Below are positions 35,913 through 47,528 of a DNA stretch of 64,000 nt, in pieces. How positions within the stretch are numbered: the first letter of the stretch is position 1; each line of letters starts with the position of its first letter. This DNA is from Lujinxingia litoralis. Lineage in GTDB: Bacteria > Myxococcota_A > Bradymonadia > Bradymonadales > Bradymonadaceae. The translations under genes and the position numbers were made by a program. The notes beneath the pieces were generated by a model, which searched no databases, had not been told where the DNA came from, and saw nothing but the letters and a program-made list of their open reading frames with translations. The DNA is taken from NCBI RefSeq assembly GCF_003260125.1, contig NZ_QHKO01000002.1, positions 186,001 to 250,000 of the forward strand. Reading direction: 5' to 3'.

Positions 35913-38105
35913 ATGCGGCGACCCAATCGCCCGCTCTTGATGGTGGTGCTTGCGCTGCTGATGGTGCCCGCGATGAACGCGTGGGCTCAGTCTGGCGATG
36001 TAGCGACCCACTCCAGTGCACTGGAGCTTCCTCGAGCCGATGAGTTGATGCGTGTTATGGAGCGCGTGCGTTCCCGCACGCGCTCTCCGCTCTGGCGCTG
36101 CGCCCCCCAGGATGAAACGAGCTGCACTTGCGTCGGTATCGAGTCGTCCGACTGGAAGATTCAGCTGCTCGACGTTCGCCACCGCCCTGAAAGCGTATCC
36201 ATCGCCGAGGTGCGCGCCCTGGGGCGAGACCAGGCCTGGGTGGCGCAAGAGGTTGTGTTCGGTGACCACGACACGATCACGCTCCACGACCTCCGCTGGC
36301 AAGGGCTGGACCATCCAAACATCCTGCATGCATCGCGCGCGGTGGCGCAGGGAGGCTCTGGCGAACTGATTCTGGAGGATGTTCGCTGGCACCGAAACCC
36401 TGACGCCCCTCCGCTCCTTCGCGCGCCCCACTGCCAGAATGACGACGCGCTCACCAGCCTGACGTCTCTTGAAGACGGTCGTGCGGGGCTACGTCTGGCC
36501 CGCGCTCGCTACTTTCCCGGTGCCGGGTGGACATTGCAAGACGCCCGCCTGGGGGCCTTTCTGAAACTCGGCGGCGACCTCGCCGTCAACCGCCGCACCT
36601 CGGGCGTCCTTCCGCCGACGCTTCGGGTCGGCAGCTCCGGGGCCCAGGTTGAGCTTGGAGTCGCCAGCGGGCGCTACCCACTTTTGGCGCGCGTGACGCT
36701 CGATGACAAACGCCGAGCAGCCGCCGGCCTGAGCTACCTTACACAGCCGGCAACCTGTGCGGGGGAACGGTGTGCTCAGCAGGCCTTCGGGCTGGACTTC
36801 GGGGTGACCACCGCGGGCGCCATGGCCCTGGGAGCCGACGGAGCCCTGAGTCTGGGGGGGGAACGCAACCATCTCGCGCTGCGGTTGGAGCAACACACAC
36901 TCTGGGGCTCAAATGACGCCGCGCTCTGGGAAGGACGCCGCCTGGAACAAGGAGCGTTGCTGCGCGACTGGCGTGTCCAACGCGCCGGAGCAAGTCTGGG
37001 CTCCGAGGCGCTTTCCCTGCAGATCAGCGCGGCACACGCCGACCTTCCCTACATCGAACCTACCGGTGCCAGCGTTCCCCCGGGCGCCTCCGAGCTCCGG
37101 GTGAACTTTGGCGGCGCCGTTAGCCTGGGGTCAGCGCTGGCCGATCTGCGGCTTACACACCTGGAACTGAACTCCACCGAGTTTTCAGGGCGCCTGGGCC
37201 TGGCCCGATTCAACGTGCATCGCGTGTTCGGCAACGCAGGTCGGCTCTTTGTGCGCCCGGGCCTCCATGCCGCCCTGGGATGGTGGCGCGGCGCCGGAGC
37301 TTCGGACGCTGCCGATGTTGTGCATCACGGCGGTGGCGCGAGCGCGCGTGTGATGATCGATGCAGGACTGGCGCTGCGCGCTCAGCTTGGGGCCCTCTCT
37401 CACGCATTTAGCCCCAGACTCCTTGCCGGGCGCCAACTGCACGTCGGGGGAGGCGCGCCGGATCCGACGAACGTGCTGGATCTGACGCCCGTTCTCAGAG
37501 GCGCGCCCGCAGGAAACTTCAACTTCGCGGGCCCCCGTATCGAACAGGCCCTGGACTTCGACCCGGGCTGGCGACTGGAAGTGCCCCTGAGTGTGATCTG
37601 GTTCGACGAGGGCGCGGGGCGAGCGTGGCAACCGATGTACCAGGGGGCCGTGAAACTTAGCGGGCTTCTGCCTCGCCCGCTGAGTGTGAGGCTCGCTGCT
37701 CATTGCGTTGTGGAATGCTCCGACCCGAGCCTGAGCGCCCGGGTGGACGTGACCTGGTTTGGTCCCCTGCGCTCTCGCCACGTGCTCGAACGCGGGCCCA
37801 CACATCACCTGGCCGGGCCTCTTTTAGGGGAGCGCCTACGCAGCGACCTGTGGGCCGGCTGGCATCCCTCATCCAACAACGGGGCCGAGTCGACGCTCTT
37901 TCACACCTCGGCCTTCTTCGCTTCCTGGGAGCGCTGGGCCGCCGAAATGCGCCTCTATGGGGATGTACAGCTCCCCGCGGAGAGCGGTGGCGAGCTGCAC
38001 CTGCGCTACGGGTGGCCCGAGCTGGGATGGGCATTCTCGCTGCGCGCGGCCACCTGGCCCGCAACCGGACGCTGGGCCAGCTATCTGGGCGTCTCTCTTC
38101 TGTAA
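35913..38105 (+). CDS. Large exported protein, probable outer-membrane beta-barrel (LptD-like possibility)
   Basis: A 730-residue exported protein with a signal peptide (residues 1-26, ending NAWAQ). Residues about 90-200 look like a beta-rich periplasmic domain with short repeats of the kind LLDVRHRPESVSIAEVRA and ITLHDLRWQGLDHPN. Residues about 215-730 contain many alternating amphipathic strands ending in Gly/Arg/Ala turns, as in outer-membrane barrels. The overall plan, an OstA-like domain followed by a long barrel and four cysteines in the first 200 residues, resembles LptD, but no specific LptD signature was found. A general outer-membrane protein is the safe call. It converges on the TPR gene 19 bases downstream. 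Confidence 0.55.
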   Translation: MRRPNRPLLMVVLALLMVPAMNAWAQSGDVATHSSALELPRADELMRVMERVRSRTRSPLWRCAPQDETSCTCVGIESSDWKIQLLDVRHRPESVSIAEVRALGRDQAWVAQEVVFGDHDTITLHDLRWQGLDHPNILHASRAVAQGGSGELILEDVRWHRNPDAPPLLRAPHCQNDDALTSLTSLEDGRAGLRLARARYFPGAGWTLQDARLGAFLKLGGDLAVNRRTSGVLPPTLRVGSSGAQVELGVASGRYPLLARVTLDDKRRAAAGLSYLTQPATCAGERCAQQAFGLDFGVTTAGAMALGADGALSLGGERNHLALRLEQHTLWGSNDAALWEGRRLEQGALLRDWRVQRAGASLGSEALSLQISAAHADLPYIEPTGASVPPGASELRVNFGGAVSLGSALADLRLTHLELNSTEFSGRLGLARFNVHRVFGNAGRLFVRPGLHAALGWWRGAGASDAADVVHHGGGASARVMIDAGLALRAQLGALSHAFSPRLLAGRQLHVGGGAPDPTNVLDLTPVLRGAPAGNFNFAGPRIEQALDFDPGWRLEVPLSVIWFDEGAGRAWQPMYQGAVKLSGLLPRPLSVRLAAHCVVECSDPSLSARVDVTWFGPLRSRHVLERGPTHHLAGPLLGERLRSDLWAGWHPSSNNGAESTLFHTSAFFASWERWAAEMRLYGDVQLPAESGGELHLRYGWPELGWAFSLRAATWPATGRWASYLGVSLL

Positions 38106-38124
38106 ATGCGCCGCTCTTTCCGGC

Positions 38125-38853
38125 TCAGAGCTTCGCGCGCGCTTTGAGACGTCCCAGGCCCGGATGGTCGGGCCGAAGGTGCTCGATCTGCTCAATGGAG
38201 CGACGCGCCATCGCCGCATTCTGGGTGTTGATGGCAAAACGCGCGCAGATCACAAAGACCTCCGGGTTATCCGGCTCCATGGTCATCGACTGAGTCAGGA
38301 GTCGCCCGGTTTCATCGACCACCTCCCGGCTGGTCGGATTGAGCTTGAAGTGCGTGTACGCAAGGTTCGCAAGAATGATGCCGCGAGAAGGGTCGTAGGT
38401 CACCGCCCGGGTCAGCACGTCGCGGGCCGCGTTAAAGTCGCCCAGGCGCAGGTAGGTCAGACCGTCGCGAAAGTAGATATCGCCCATGGCCGCGGCATCC
38501 GGATTGACCCCGGGACGCTCCGTGCGCCGCGGCTCTGGAGGCGGCGCGAAGGTGTTTAACGCCTTCTTCCCCTCGGACTGAATCTCAACCAACGCCCTGC
38601 CGATCGCTCGCCGAATATCCAGCGCCTTGCGGGTCAGATCCATGTCGCCCAGGCGTTGGAAGTTTTCGGCACGGTAGAAGCGCTCGTAGCGTTCGTACCG
38701 GCCCCGAACCTGCTCTAGATCCGTATCCGGCGGCAGGTTGAGCACGATGTAGGGGTCGTCGGTGCTCTGAATGCGCGCGTAATCCTCGTGCACAATCGTC
38801 TGGATGCGGCCCAGGCGGCTTGCACGGTCGTCGCTTTCGTCGGGATTACCCAT
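38125..38853 (-). CDS. TPR protein with degenerate J-like N-terminus
   Basis: A 242-residue cytoplasmic protein. Residues about 30-95 (DDPYIVLNLPPDTDLEQVRGRYERYERFYRAE) follow the helix order of a J-domain, but no HPD is present, so DnaK stimulation is not expected. Residues about 125-240 are TPR repeats (GLTYLRLGDFNAARDVLTRAVTYDPSRG, NLAYTHFKLNPTSREVVDE and EVFVICARFAINTQNAAMAR). It is a relative of the protein at 26349-27116. A promoter with TTGTGC (38937-38942) and TACACT (38915-38920), 16 bases apart, precedes it on the minus strand. Confidence 0.75.
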   Translation of the reverse strand: MGNPDESDDRASRLGRIQTIVHEDYARIQSTDDPYIVLNLPPDTDLEQVRGRYERYERFYRAENFQRLGDMDLTRKALDIRRAIGRALVEIQSEGKKALNTFAPPPEPRRTERPGVNPDAAAMGDIYFRDGLTYLRLGDFNAARDVLTRAVTYDPSRGIILANLAYTHFKLNPTSREVVDETGRLLTQSMTMEPDNPEVFVICARFAINTQNAAMARRSIEQIEHLRPDHPGLGRLKARAKL

Positions 38854-38914
38854 GAAAATGCACTTTTAATCTGGACGGAAGTGTGTTTTGAGTCCGGAAA
38901 AGTCCTCGGGAGCG

Positions 38915-38942
38915 AGTGTATCAGGAGAAGCGCCCGGCACAA
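38915..38942 (-). promoter_or_regulatory. Predicted promoter of the degenerate J/TPR gene
   Basis: Minus-strand TTGTGC (38937-38942), 16-base spacer and TACACT (38915-38920), about 60 bases before the ATG. Confidence 0.45.
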
Positions 38943-38962
38943 AGGTTGTGGCAGGGAGATCG

Positions 38963-41319
<2,357 letters not shown>

Positions 41320-41361
41320 TGTTGAGCCTTCCTGCGGGCGCCGCCCTGCCCGGGCGTGAGC

Positions 41362-41390
41362 TTGACCCGCCCTCGGAAGGCTGCTAATTC
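41362..41390 (+). promoter_or_regulatory. Possible promoter upstream of yajC-secDF
   Basis: TTGACC (41362-41367), a 17-base spacer and TAATTC preceded by TGC (41385-41390). The same -10 region occurs ahead of the pseudokinase gene. Confidence 0.4.
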
Positions 41391-41528
41391 ACACCGTCCT
41401 TGCGAGCTGGAGAATTTCACCCGGCGACGGGTCGGGAAATAAAACCCTCGCAGCCCGGCGCTCTGTGCACCGGCGCGAGGCGCTCGCTCTTTCAAGCTGA
41501 TTTCTCTGGTCTGGAGACCGTCCACGTT

Positions 41529-41879
41529 ATGCAAAGCCCCCACCTCTTGATCCTTGCGCAGGCGCAGGGCCAGGTCAGTCCGATGATGAACCTGGTCTTT
41601 ATCGGCGTCATGGTACTGATTTTCTGGTTTATTGTGCTGCGTCCGCAGTTCAATGAAGCCAAAAAGCACCGCGAATTTGTCGGGGGACTTAAGGCCGGCG
41701 ACGAAGTCGTGACCGCCGGGGGCCTCTTCGGCAAGGTGGTCAGTATCGACGGCGCAATCGCGCAGGTGGAGGTGGCCCGCGGCACCAAGGTGCGCATCGA
41801 TCGCAACAAGCTGCATCCGGTCTCGGGCTCCGAAGGCGAAGCATCGAGCGATTCGTCCAAGGATAAAAAGGACGCCTGA
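41529..41879 (+). CDS. yajC: YajC, Sec translocase auxiliary subunit
   Basis: A 116-residue single-span inner-membrane protein of the SecDF-YajC complex. The membrane helix is at about residues 19-36 (MNLVFIGVMVLIFWFIVL), directly followed by the family hallmark RPQFNEAKKHREFVGGLKAGDEVVTAGG (positions about 37-65) and the second strand pair FGKVVSIDG ... VEVARGTKVRID. Start at ATG 41529 with CTGGAGA upstream; a longer frame from 41400 has no family support. The C-terminal tail is Ser/Asp/Lys-rich. The gene is followed by secD and secF. Confidence 0.95.
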   Translation: MQSPHLLILAQAQGQVSPMMNLVFIGVMVLIFWFIVLRPQFNEAKKHREFVGGLKAGDEVVTAGGLFGKVVSIDGAIAQVEVARGTKVRIDRNKLHPVSGSEGEASSDSSKDKKDA

Positions 41880-42053
41880 GCGCTCCTGACCGGGCGCCCT
41901 GTAACGAGGGGTGCTCGAAGATAGATGTCGTCTGAGTCTGCGCCAGCTGTGCCGGGCTCAGCTCGCGAATTAACGATAGAGCGCCGGGCCGGGACATTCA
42001 CCTCTCCCCCAGGAGAGGCCTTTGGCCCGGTGCTCGAACGGAGTTTCGGTTTT

Positions 42054-43868
42054 ATGAAGAGCTCACTGTACCGCTGGGGACTTGTTGTCGTGGCCTTTCT
42101 GGTCGCGCTCTACGCACTGACCCCCACCATTCTCGACTGGAGCGATGGCGCTCTCGACGGCAAGCCGGCCAGCACCGATGGCGTCGCCTCGATGTTTTTA
42201 GAGGTCGACCCGACCACCGAGCAGATCACCTGGACCAACGTCCAGCCGCTGACGCTGGGCCTGGACCTTCAGGGTGGATTGCTGCTGCAGTACCACGTCT
42301 ACGTCGACCGCGCGGTTCAGGACCAGCTCACGCGGATGGCCGGAGGCATCGAGGAGCGCCTGCGCGAGGTTCAACCCGATGTGCAGGTGGAGGCCACGCA
42401 CCCGGACGGCGAAACCTACATCGATGTGACGTTGGGACAGGCCGACGACCGCAAGCTCTTCACCGAAGAGTTCATGTCGAACTTCCCCAGCCTCACCCGC
42501 AGCGACACCGGTAGCACTACGCTGCGTCTGCAGATGGACCCGAACTACATCGAAGAGACCAAGGAGATGGCCATCACCCAGGCCATCGAAAAGATCCGTC
42601 TGCGCATCGACGCCCTCGGCGTGGCCGAGCCCAGCGTGACCCGTCAGGGCCTGAGCGACATCGTCATTCAGCTCCCGGGCATCCGCGAGGAGAACATCGA
42701 GCGCGCCAAGGACCTTATCGGTCAGACCGCGCAGCTGCGCTTCCAGATGGTCGACGACAGCGGCACCAACCAGTTCTTCGGCCAGTTCCGCGGCCAGCTG
42801 CCCGCCGGTTTCGCCCTGCGCAGCATCGACGGCGGATACTTCTCGGTGACCCACCAGGACAAAGAAGCACTCCAGGAGTTCTTTGCCGGGCGAGTCGCCG
42901 ATGACCGTGCCATTGGCTACCAGTTCCACCCGGTTTACCAGGACCGTGAGAAGAAGGTCCTCGACGAGGAGCAGTCCTACTGGAAGACCTACCTGGTCTA
43001 CCGCGAGGCGGAGCTCACCGGGGAGTACATCCAGGACGCGCGCGTGGCGGTCGACCAGCAGTTCAACCGTCCCTACGTCTCGCTGACCTTCTTCCCCGAA
43101 GGCGCCAAAATCTTTGCTGAGACGACCACCGAATACACCGGCCAGCGTTTCGCCATCATGATGGACGACGAGGTCAACAGCGCTCCGGTGATCAATGAGC
43201 CCATCACCGGTGGCCGCGCCCAGATCACGCTGGGCTCGATGCAGTCCTACACCGAGGTGCAGCAAGAAGCGCAGAACCTGGTCATTGTGCTCCGTCACGG
43301 TGCCCTGCCCGCACCGATCGAGCGTCAGTTCGAGACCATCGTCGGCCCCACCCTGGGTCAGGACTCCATCGACAGCTCGATGCGCGCGCTCCTGGTGGGC
43401 AGCATCCTGGTCATCCTCTTCATGCTTATCTACTACCGCCGCAGCGGGGTCATCTCGACCATCGCGCTGACCTTGAACCTGGTGCTGATCATGGCTGGCC
43501 TGGCCTCGCTGGGCGCCACGCTGACCCTGCCCGGTATCGCCGGTATCATTCTGACGGTCGGTATGGCCGTGGACGCCAACGTCATCATCTACGAGCGCAT
43601 CCGTGAAGAACTCGTGGTCAACCAAAAGCCGGTACGTGTGGCGGTGAAGGAAGGCTTCGACAAGGCCTTCTCGGCAGTCCTCGATGCGAACATCACCACT
43701 GGCATCGCCGCCCTGGTGCTCCTGCAGTACGGCACCGGACCGATCCGCGGGTTCGCCATCACGCTCCTGATCGGGATTGTCTCGACGCTCTTCACTGCGG
43801 TCTACGTGACCCGCATCCTCTTCGACGACTGGATGCAGCGCACCAAGAGCGAGAAGCTGAGCATCTAA
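42054..43868 (+). CDS. secD: SecD, protein translocase subunit
   Basis: A 604-residue inner-membrane protein which with SecF uses the proton motive force to pull exported proteins into the periplasm. The first membrane helix is at residues 7-25. A large periplasmic domain contains LGLDLQGGLLLQYHV and RIDALGVAEPSVTRQG. The C-terminal half has five further helices, with GMAVDANVIIYERIREE as the conserved RND-type motif. The start at 42054 (MKSSLYRWG) gives a normal N-terminus; a frame from 41925 would add 43 residues of unlike character. It is followed 94 bases later by secF. Confidence 0.96.
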   Translation: MKSSLYRWGLVVVAFLVALYALTPTILDWSDGALDGKPASTDGVASMFLEVDPTTEQITWTNVQPLTLGLDLQGGLLLQYHVYVDRAVQDQLTRMAGGIEERLREVQPDVQVEATHPDGETYIDVTLGQADDRKLFTEEFMSNFPSLTRSDTGSTTLRLQMDPNYIEETKEMAITQAIEKIRLRIDALGVAEPSVTRQGLSDIVIQLPGIREENIERAKDLIGQTAQLRFQMVDDSGTNQFFGQFRGQLPAGFALRSIDGGYFSVTHQDKEALQEFFAGRVADDRAIGYQFHPVYQDREKKVLDEEQSYWKTYLVYREAELTGEYIQDARVAVDQQFNRPYVSLTFFPEGAKIFAETTTEYTGQRFAIMMDDEVNSAPVINEPITGGRAQITLGSMQSYTEVQQEAQNLVIVLRHGALPAPIERQFETIVGPTLGQDSIDSSMRALLVGSILVILFMLIYYRRSGVISTIALTLNLVLIMAGLASLGATLTLPGIAGIILTVGMAVDANVIIYERIREELVVNQKPVRVAVKEGFDKAFSAVLDANITTGIAALVLLQYGTGPIRGFAITLLIGIVSTLFTAVYVTRILFDDWMQRTKSEKLSI

Positions 43869-43962
43869 GAGCCGCACTTTTTATCAGACGCGCGAACGCG
43901 TCGTCGGCATCGGCCCTGCGGCCGCATCCGGCGACGCCCTCGAAATAGCAGCGAGACCTTTC

Positions 43963-45153
43963 ATGAAGATGTTGCAGATTTACCCTTACGATGCGCAGAA
44001 CGACATCATCGGCAAACGCAAGATTGCCGGCATCGTCTCCCTGGTGCTCATGGTCGCCAGCCTGGTGCTCTTAGTGACGGTCGGCCCGAAGTGGGGCATC
44101 GACTTTCGCGGCGGCACCGAGCTGATCATCAAGGTCGACCCCAGCGTCACCGACGACGAGGTGCGCGAGGCCGCCGCCAGCATCGGCCTGGCCGACGCCA
44201 CCGTGCAGCGCTACGGCTCCGAGGACGAGGGCCGTTTTATGGTCCAGACTCAGGAAGTTTCGGTGGTCGATGAGGTCAAGGTCGCCGAGATTCGTACCGA
44301 GTTGGAGGCGTTGGGCGACCTGGACGCTGCGCTGTGGAACGAAGAACAGCCCGACCGCATGGACCTGCGCTTCAGCCAGCTCAAAGACATCGCCCAGATC
44401 GAGCAGGCAGTGATGGCCGCCGGCCTCTCCCGCGTTACCGTGGAGGCCACCGGCCAGGAGCAGGAAGCTTTCTACACCGTGCGCTTCCAGGACCTTCAGA
44501 ACATCATCCGCGAGGGGTTCGCCTCTTTCTTCGGCGATAAGTTCTCGGCCAGCGGTGGCCTGGAGCGCCTGGAGACGGTCGGTCCGCGCGCCGGTGAGCA
44601 GCTGCGTAACAGCGGCCTGGTCTCGATCATCGTGGCTCTGCTGGCGATCCTGATTTACATCTGGTTCCGCTTTGACATCCGCTACTCCCCGGGCGCGGTC
44701 GGCGCCCTGATTCACGACGTGACCATCGCGCTGGGGCTCTTCGTCATCCTGCAGATCGAGATCAGCCTGCCGATCATCGCCGCGCTGCTCACGATCGTGG
44801 GTTACTCCCTAAACGACACCATCGTTCTCTTTGACCGCATCCGTGAAGACCTCGATCGCGCCGGCACCAAGCCCCTGGTGCAGGTGGTGAACGAGGCGAT
44901 GAACGAGACGCTGAGCCGCACGCTCATCACCTCGCTGACCACGTTGCTGGCCGTGATGATGATCGCCATCATCGGTACCGGTCTGATTCAGGACTTCGCC
45001 GTGGCGCTGATCATCGGCATCATCATCGGGACCTACTCCTCGGTCTTCATCGCGTCGCCGCTGATGATCAAGATGGACGGGTACCTCAAAGAGCGTCGCA
45101 AGGCTCAGGAGCTCATCGACAAGGCCAACGCTGCCGATGGTGCCGCCCAGTAA
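43963..45153 (+). CDS. secF: SecF, protein translocase subunit
   Basis: A 396-residue inner-membrane protein of the SecDF complex. The first helix is near residues 24-45, followed by WGIDFRGGTELIIKV, the SecF hallmark. A periplasmic domain follows to about 215. The C-terminal helices include the conserved GYSLNDTIVLFDRIRED and ETLSRTLITSLTTLLAV. Its N-terminus has about 20 residues before the first helix. It is the last gene of the yajC-secD-secF group and is followed by a terminator. Confidence 0.96.
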   Translation: MKMLQIYPYDAQNDIIGKRKIAGIVSLVLMVASLVLLVTVGPKWGIDFRGGTELIIKVDPSVTDDEVREAAASIGLADATVQRYGSEDEGRFMVQTQEVSVVDEVKVAEIRTELEALGDLDAALWNEEQPDRMDLRFSQLKDIAQIEQAVMAAGLSRVTVEATGQEQEAFYTVRFQDLQNIIREGFASFFGDKFSASGGLERLETVGPRAGEQLRNSGLVSIIVALLAILIYIWFRFDIRYSPGAVGALIHDVTIALGLFVILQIEISLPIIAALLTIVGYSLNDTIVLFDRIREDLDRAGTKPLVQVVNEAMNETLSRTLITSLTTLLAVMMIAIIGTGLIQDFAVALIIGIIIGTYSSVFIASPLMIKMDGYLKERRKAQELIDKANAADGAAQ

Positions 45154-45199
45154 CCTCGCATTAAGGCCTCCTGGCCTGTGAGGAGCACCCCTCTCTGAG

Positions 45200-45234
45200 A
45201 AGCCCCGTGGCAGATGCCACGGGGCTTTTCTTTT
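45200..45234 (+). terminator. Intrinsic terminator after secF
   Basis: Twelve-base arms (45200-45211 and 45216-45227), a 4-base loop and the T-rich tract TTCTTTT. Confidence 0.88.
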
Positions 45235-45385
45235 GCGCCGGGGTCCGCCCCTTTCCGGCGGTGATTCACCCTCGCGGTGAATGACGAGGGGGGTGTTCTC
45301 TGTTAGGGTAGCCGTCACCTGGCGCGCCTTTGGGGGTATCCACCCCGCGCGCCCTTTGATTGCGTAAGACGCAGGCCATCTCTCT

Positions 45386-47140
45386 ATGGAACAGCCCCTT
45401 CCCGAATGGGTCGTCACTCGCCACCAGGACATCAGCCCGGGCGAACTGGCGCATGAGCTCGGCGTGCATCCGCTGACCGCACGCATCCTCCTGCAGCGCG
45501 GCTTCGGCGATGTGGAGCAGGCGGCACGCTTTCTCAATCCGACCCTTGGCCAGATGGCGGACCCTTTCGGCATGAAAGGGATGGAAGAGGCGGTGGTCGA
45601 AGTTCTCACGGCCATCGACCGCGGCGAACGCATCATGATTCACGGCGACTACGACGTCGACGGGGTCTGCAGCGTAGCGCTGCTCTTTCAGTTTTTGCGC
45701 CAGCTCGGCGCCCAGGTCGACTACTACGTACCCCAGCGCGACCAGGACGGTTACGGGCTCAACGCTCGCAGCGTGCGCCGCTTCGCCGACCAGGGCTACC
45801 AGCTGGTCATCACCACCGATTGCGGGGTCTCCAACGTCGAGGAGATCGCCCTGGCCCGTCAGCTCGGGCTGCGCGTGGTCGTGGTCGACCACCACACCGT
45901 GCCCGAGGTGTTGCCACCGGCCAACGCCATCCTCAACCCTCTGCAGCCCGGGTGCTCCTTTGAGTTCAAGCAGCTGGCCGCCGTCGGAGTCACCTTCTGT
46001 CTGGTAGTGGCGCTGCGCTCCACTCTGCGCGACCACGGTGTGTTTGCGCATATCCCGGAGCCCGACCTCCGCGAGTATCTGGATCTGGTCGCGCTGGGCA
46101 CCGTCGCCGACGTCGTGCCCCTGATCGATCTCAACCGCATCTTTGTGCGCCACGGCCTCGACGTGCTTGCCAGCCGCCGCCGCGCCGGGATTTCGGCGTT
46201 GATGGAACGCGCCCGTGTCGAACAGGGGCCGGTATCGCCGCAGACGATCAGCTTCCGGCTGGCACCGCGCCTCAACGCCGCCGGACGCATGGGCGATGCC
46301 TCCATCTGCGTGGAGCTGCTCACCACCGAGAGTTATGGCCGGGCGATTTCCCTGGCCCGGGAGCTCGAGACCCTCAACAAGGATCGCCAGGCTCTGGAGC
46401 GCGAGCTCCTGGAGATGGCCGTGCCCCAGGCTGAACAACAAGTCGAGCGCGGCCGCCAGATGCTGGTCGTGGCCGGCGAAGGCTGGCACCGCGGAGTGCT
46501 CGGAATCGTTGCCAGCCGCCTGGTCGAGCGCTTTCACCGTCCGGTCGCGATGGTCGGCATCGACGACGACGGCATAGGCAAAGGTAGCGTGCGCAGCATT
46601 GAAGGCATCAACGTGATCGAGGTGCTGCGCTTTGCCTCCGATCTGTTAGAGACCTTCGGCGGCCACACCGCGGCCGCCGGCCTCTCGCTGCGCCAGCACA
46701 ACGTCGAAGCACTGCGAGAGCGCCTCGACGAGGGCTTATGTCGCGGCCTTGAAGACCGCCTGCTTCCTCGCCCCCGCCTCACCATCGACTGCGAGGTCTG
46801 CCTCGGAGAGCTCGATGAGCGCTTCGGCAGTGACCTGCGACGACTGGGGCCCTTTGGCACCGGGAATCGCGAGCCGGTATTGCTCTGCCGCCAGAGCCAG
46901 GCCTCTCACGTGCGGGTGGTCGGCAACAACCACCTCAAGGCGAAGTTTCGCGACGGCGGAAATTCCCTCGACGGCATCGGGTTCTCTATGGCAGAGGATG
47001 CCGCGCTCTTGGACGTACCGGTGGCGGTGGCCTTCGTGCCACGCTTTGCAACCTTCCGCGGCCGCACGCGCCTGGAGATGCATCTACGAGGTCTGCGCCG
47101 TGCCGACGAGCGCTGCCCCGATCGTATTCTGACTCCCTGA
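45386..47140 (+). CDS. recJ: RecJ, single-stranded-DNA 5'-3' exonuclease
   Basis: A 584-residue DHH-family nuclease of recombination and mismatch repair. Motifs in order are IHGDYDVDGVCS (near residues 88-99), TTDCGVSNVEE, VVVDHHTVPE (DHH motif, near 170), LGTVADVVPL and, in the DHHA1 domain, FGGHTAAAGLSL. The C-terminal OB-like domain follows (LTIDCEVCLGELDERF ... GPFGTGNREPVLL). Length and motif order are those of bacterial RecJ. ATG 45386 gives a usual N-terminus. A small membrane protein gene follows 18 bases downstream, likely in one transcript. Confidence 0.96.
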   Translation: MEQPLPEWVVTRHQDISPGELAHELGVHPLTARILLQRGFGDVEQAARFLNPTLGQMADPFGMKGMEEAVVEVLTAIDRGERIMIHGDYDVDGVCSVALLFQFLRQLGAQVDYYVPQRDQDGYGLNARSVRRFADQGYQLVITTDCGVSNVEEIALARQLGLRVVVVDHHTVPEVLPPANAILNPLQPGCSFEFKQLAAVGVTFCLVVALRSTLRDHGVFAHIPEPDLREYLDLVALGTVADVVPLIDLNRIFVRHGLDVLASRRRAGISALMERARVEQGPVSPQTISFRLAPRLNAAGRMGDASICVELLTTESYGRAISLARELETLNKDRQALERELLEMAVPQAEQQVERGRQMLVVAGEGWHRGVLGIVASRLVERFHRPVAMVGIDDDGIGKGSVRSIEGINVIEVLRFASDLLETFGGHTAAAGLSLRQHNVEALRERLDEGLCRGLEDRLLPRPRLTIDCEVCLGELDERFGSDLRRLGPFGTGNREPVLLCRQSQASHVRVVGNNHLKAKFRDGGNSLDGIGFSMAEDAALLDVPVAVAFVPRFATFRGRTRLEMHLRGLRRADERCPDRILTP

Positions 47141-47158
47141 TTCTGCGGCGAGTGTTTC

Positions 47159-47449
47159 ATGCCCCGATATCGACGCCCTGTTCGACGGCGAACGCCTCGT
47201 TTGGGAGCGATTGCACTTCAGATTGCGGTGCTCTCGCTAACCCTGCTGGCGCTGATCTCGTTTCGCGACGTGATCAGCAGCGGCACCACTGCATTGGTGG
47301 AGTCGCTGGCCACCGAAGACGTGCAAGTGGCTCCCCGTCTTGAGCCGACACAGTTCGAAGCCCCCTCCCCTGATAATGTCGCCCCCACCGATGCTCCCGG
47401 GTCCGACGAGGCTCCTGAAGGCGACACAAAGGCTCAGGGCAGCGAGTGA
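47159..47449 (+). CDS. Small single-span membrane protein, unknown
   Basis: A 96-residue protein that I do not recognise. The N-terminus is very basic (PRYRRPVRRRTPRL), followed by a hydrophobic helix at about 17-34 (AIALQIAVLSLTLLALISF). The remaining 55 residues are Pro/Glu/Asp-rich and probably outside the cytoplasm. It lies 18 bases after recJ and just before a strong terminator, so it is likely expressed with recJ. A functional link with DNA repair is unproven. Confidence 0.6.
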   Translation: MPRYRRPVRRRTPRLGAIALQIAVLSLTLLALISFRDVISSGTTALVESLATEDVQVAPRLEPTQFEAPSPDNVAPTDAPGSDEAPEGDTKAQGSE

Positions 47450-47482
47450 TCCTGCCGCGGAAGCAATCCTATGTAGTTAAGA

Positions 47483-47515
47483 AACGCCCCTGCAGCGCCT
47501 GCAGGGGCGTTTTTT
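47483..47515 (+). terminator. Intrinsic terminator after the recJ operon
   Basis: Thirteen-base arms (47483-47495 and 47499-47511), a 3-base loop and a run of six T. Confidence 0.9.
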
Positions 47516-47528
47516 GTTTGAGAATCGC

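Noticed and set aside
42198..43877. A 559-codon minus-strand open frame opposite secD
   Set aside because: The sense strand encodes a clear SecD; the antisense product has shadow composition and no motif.
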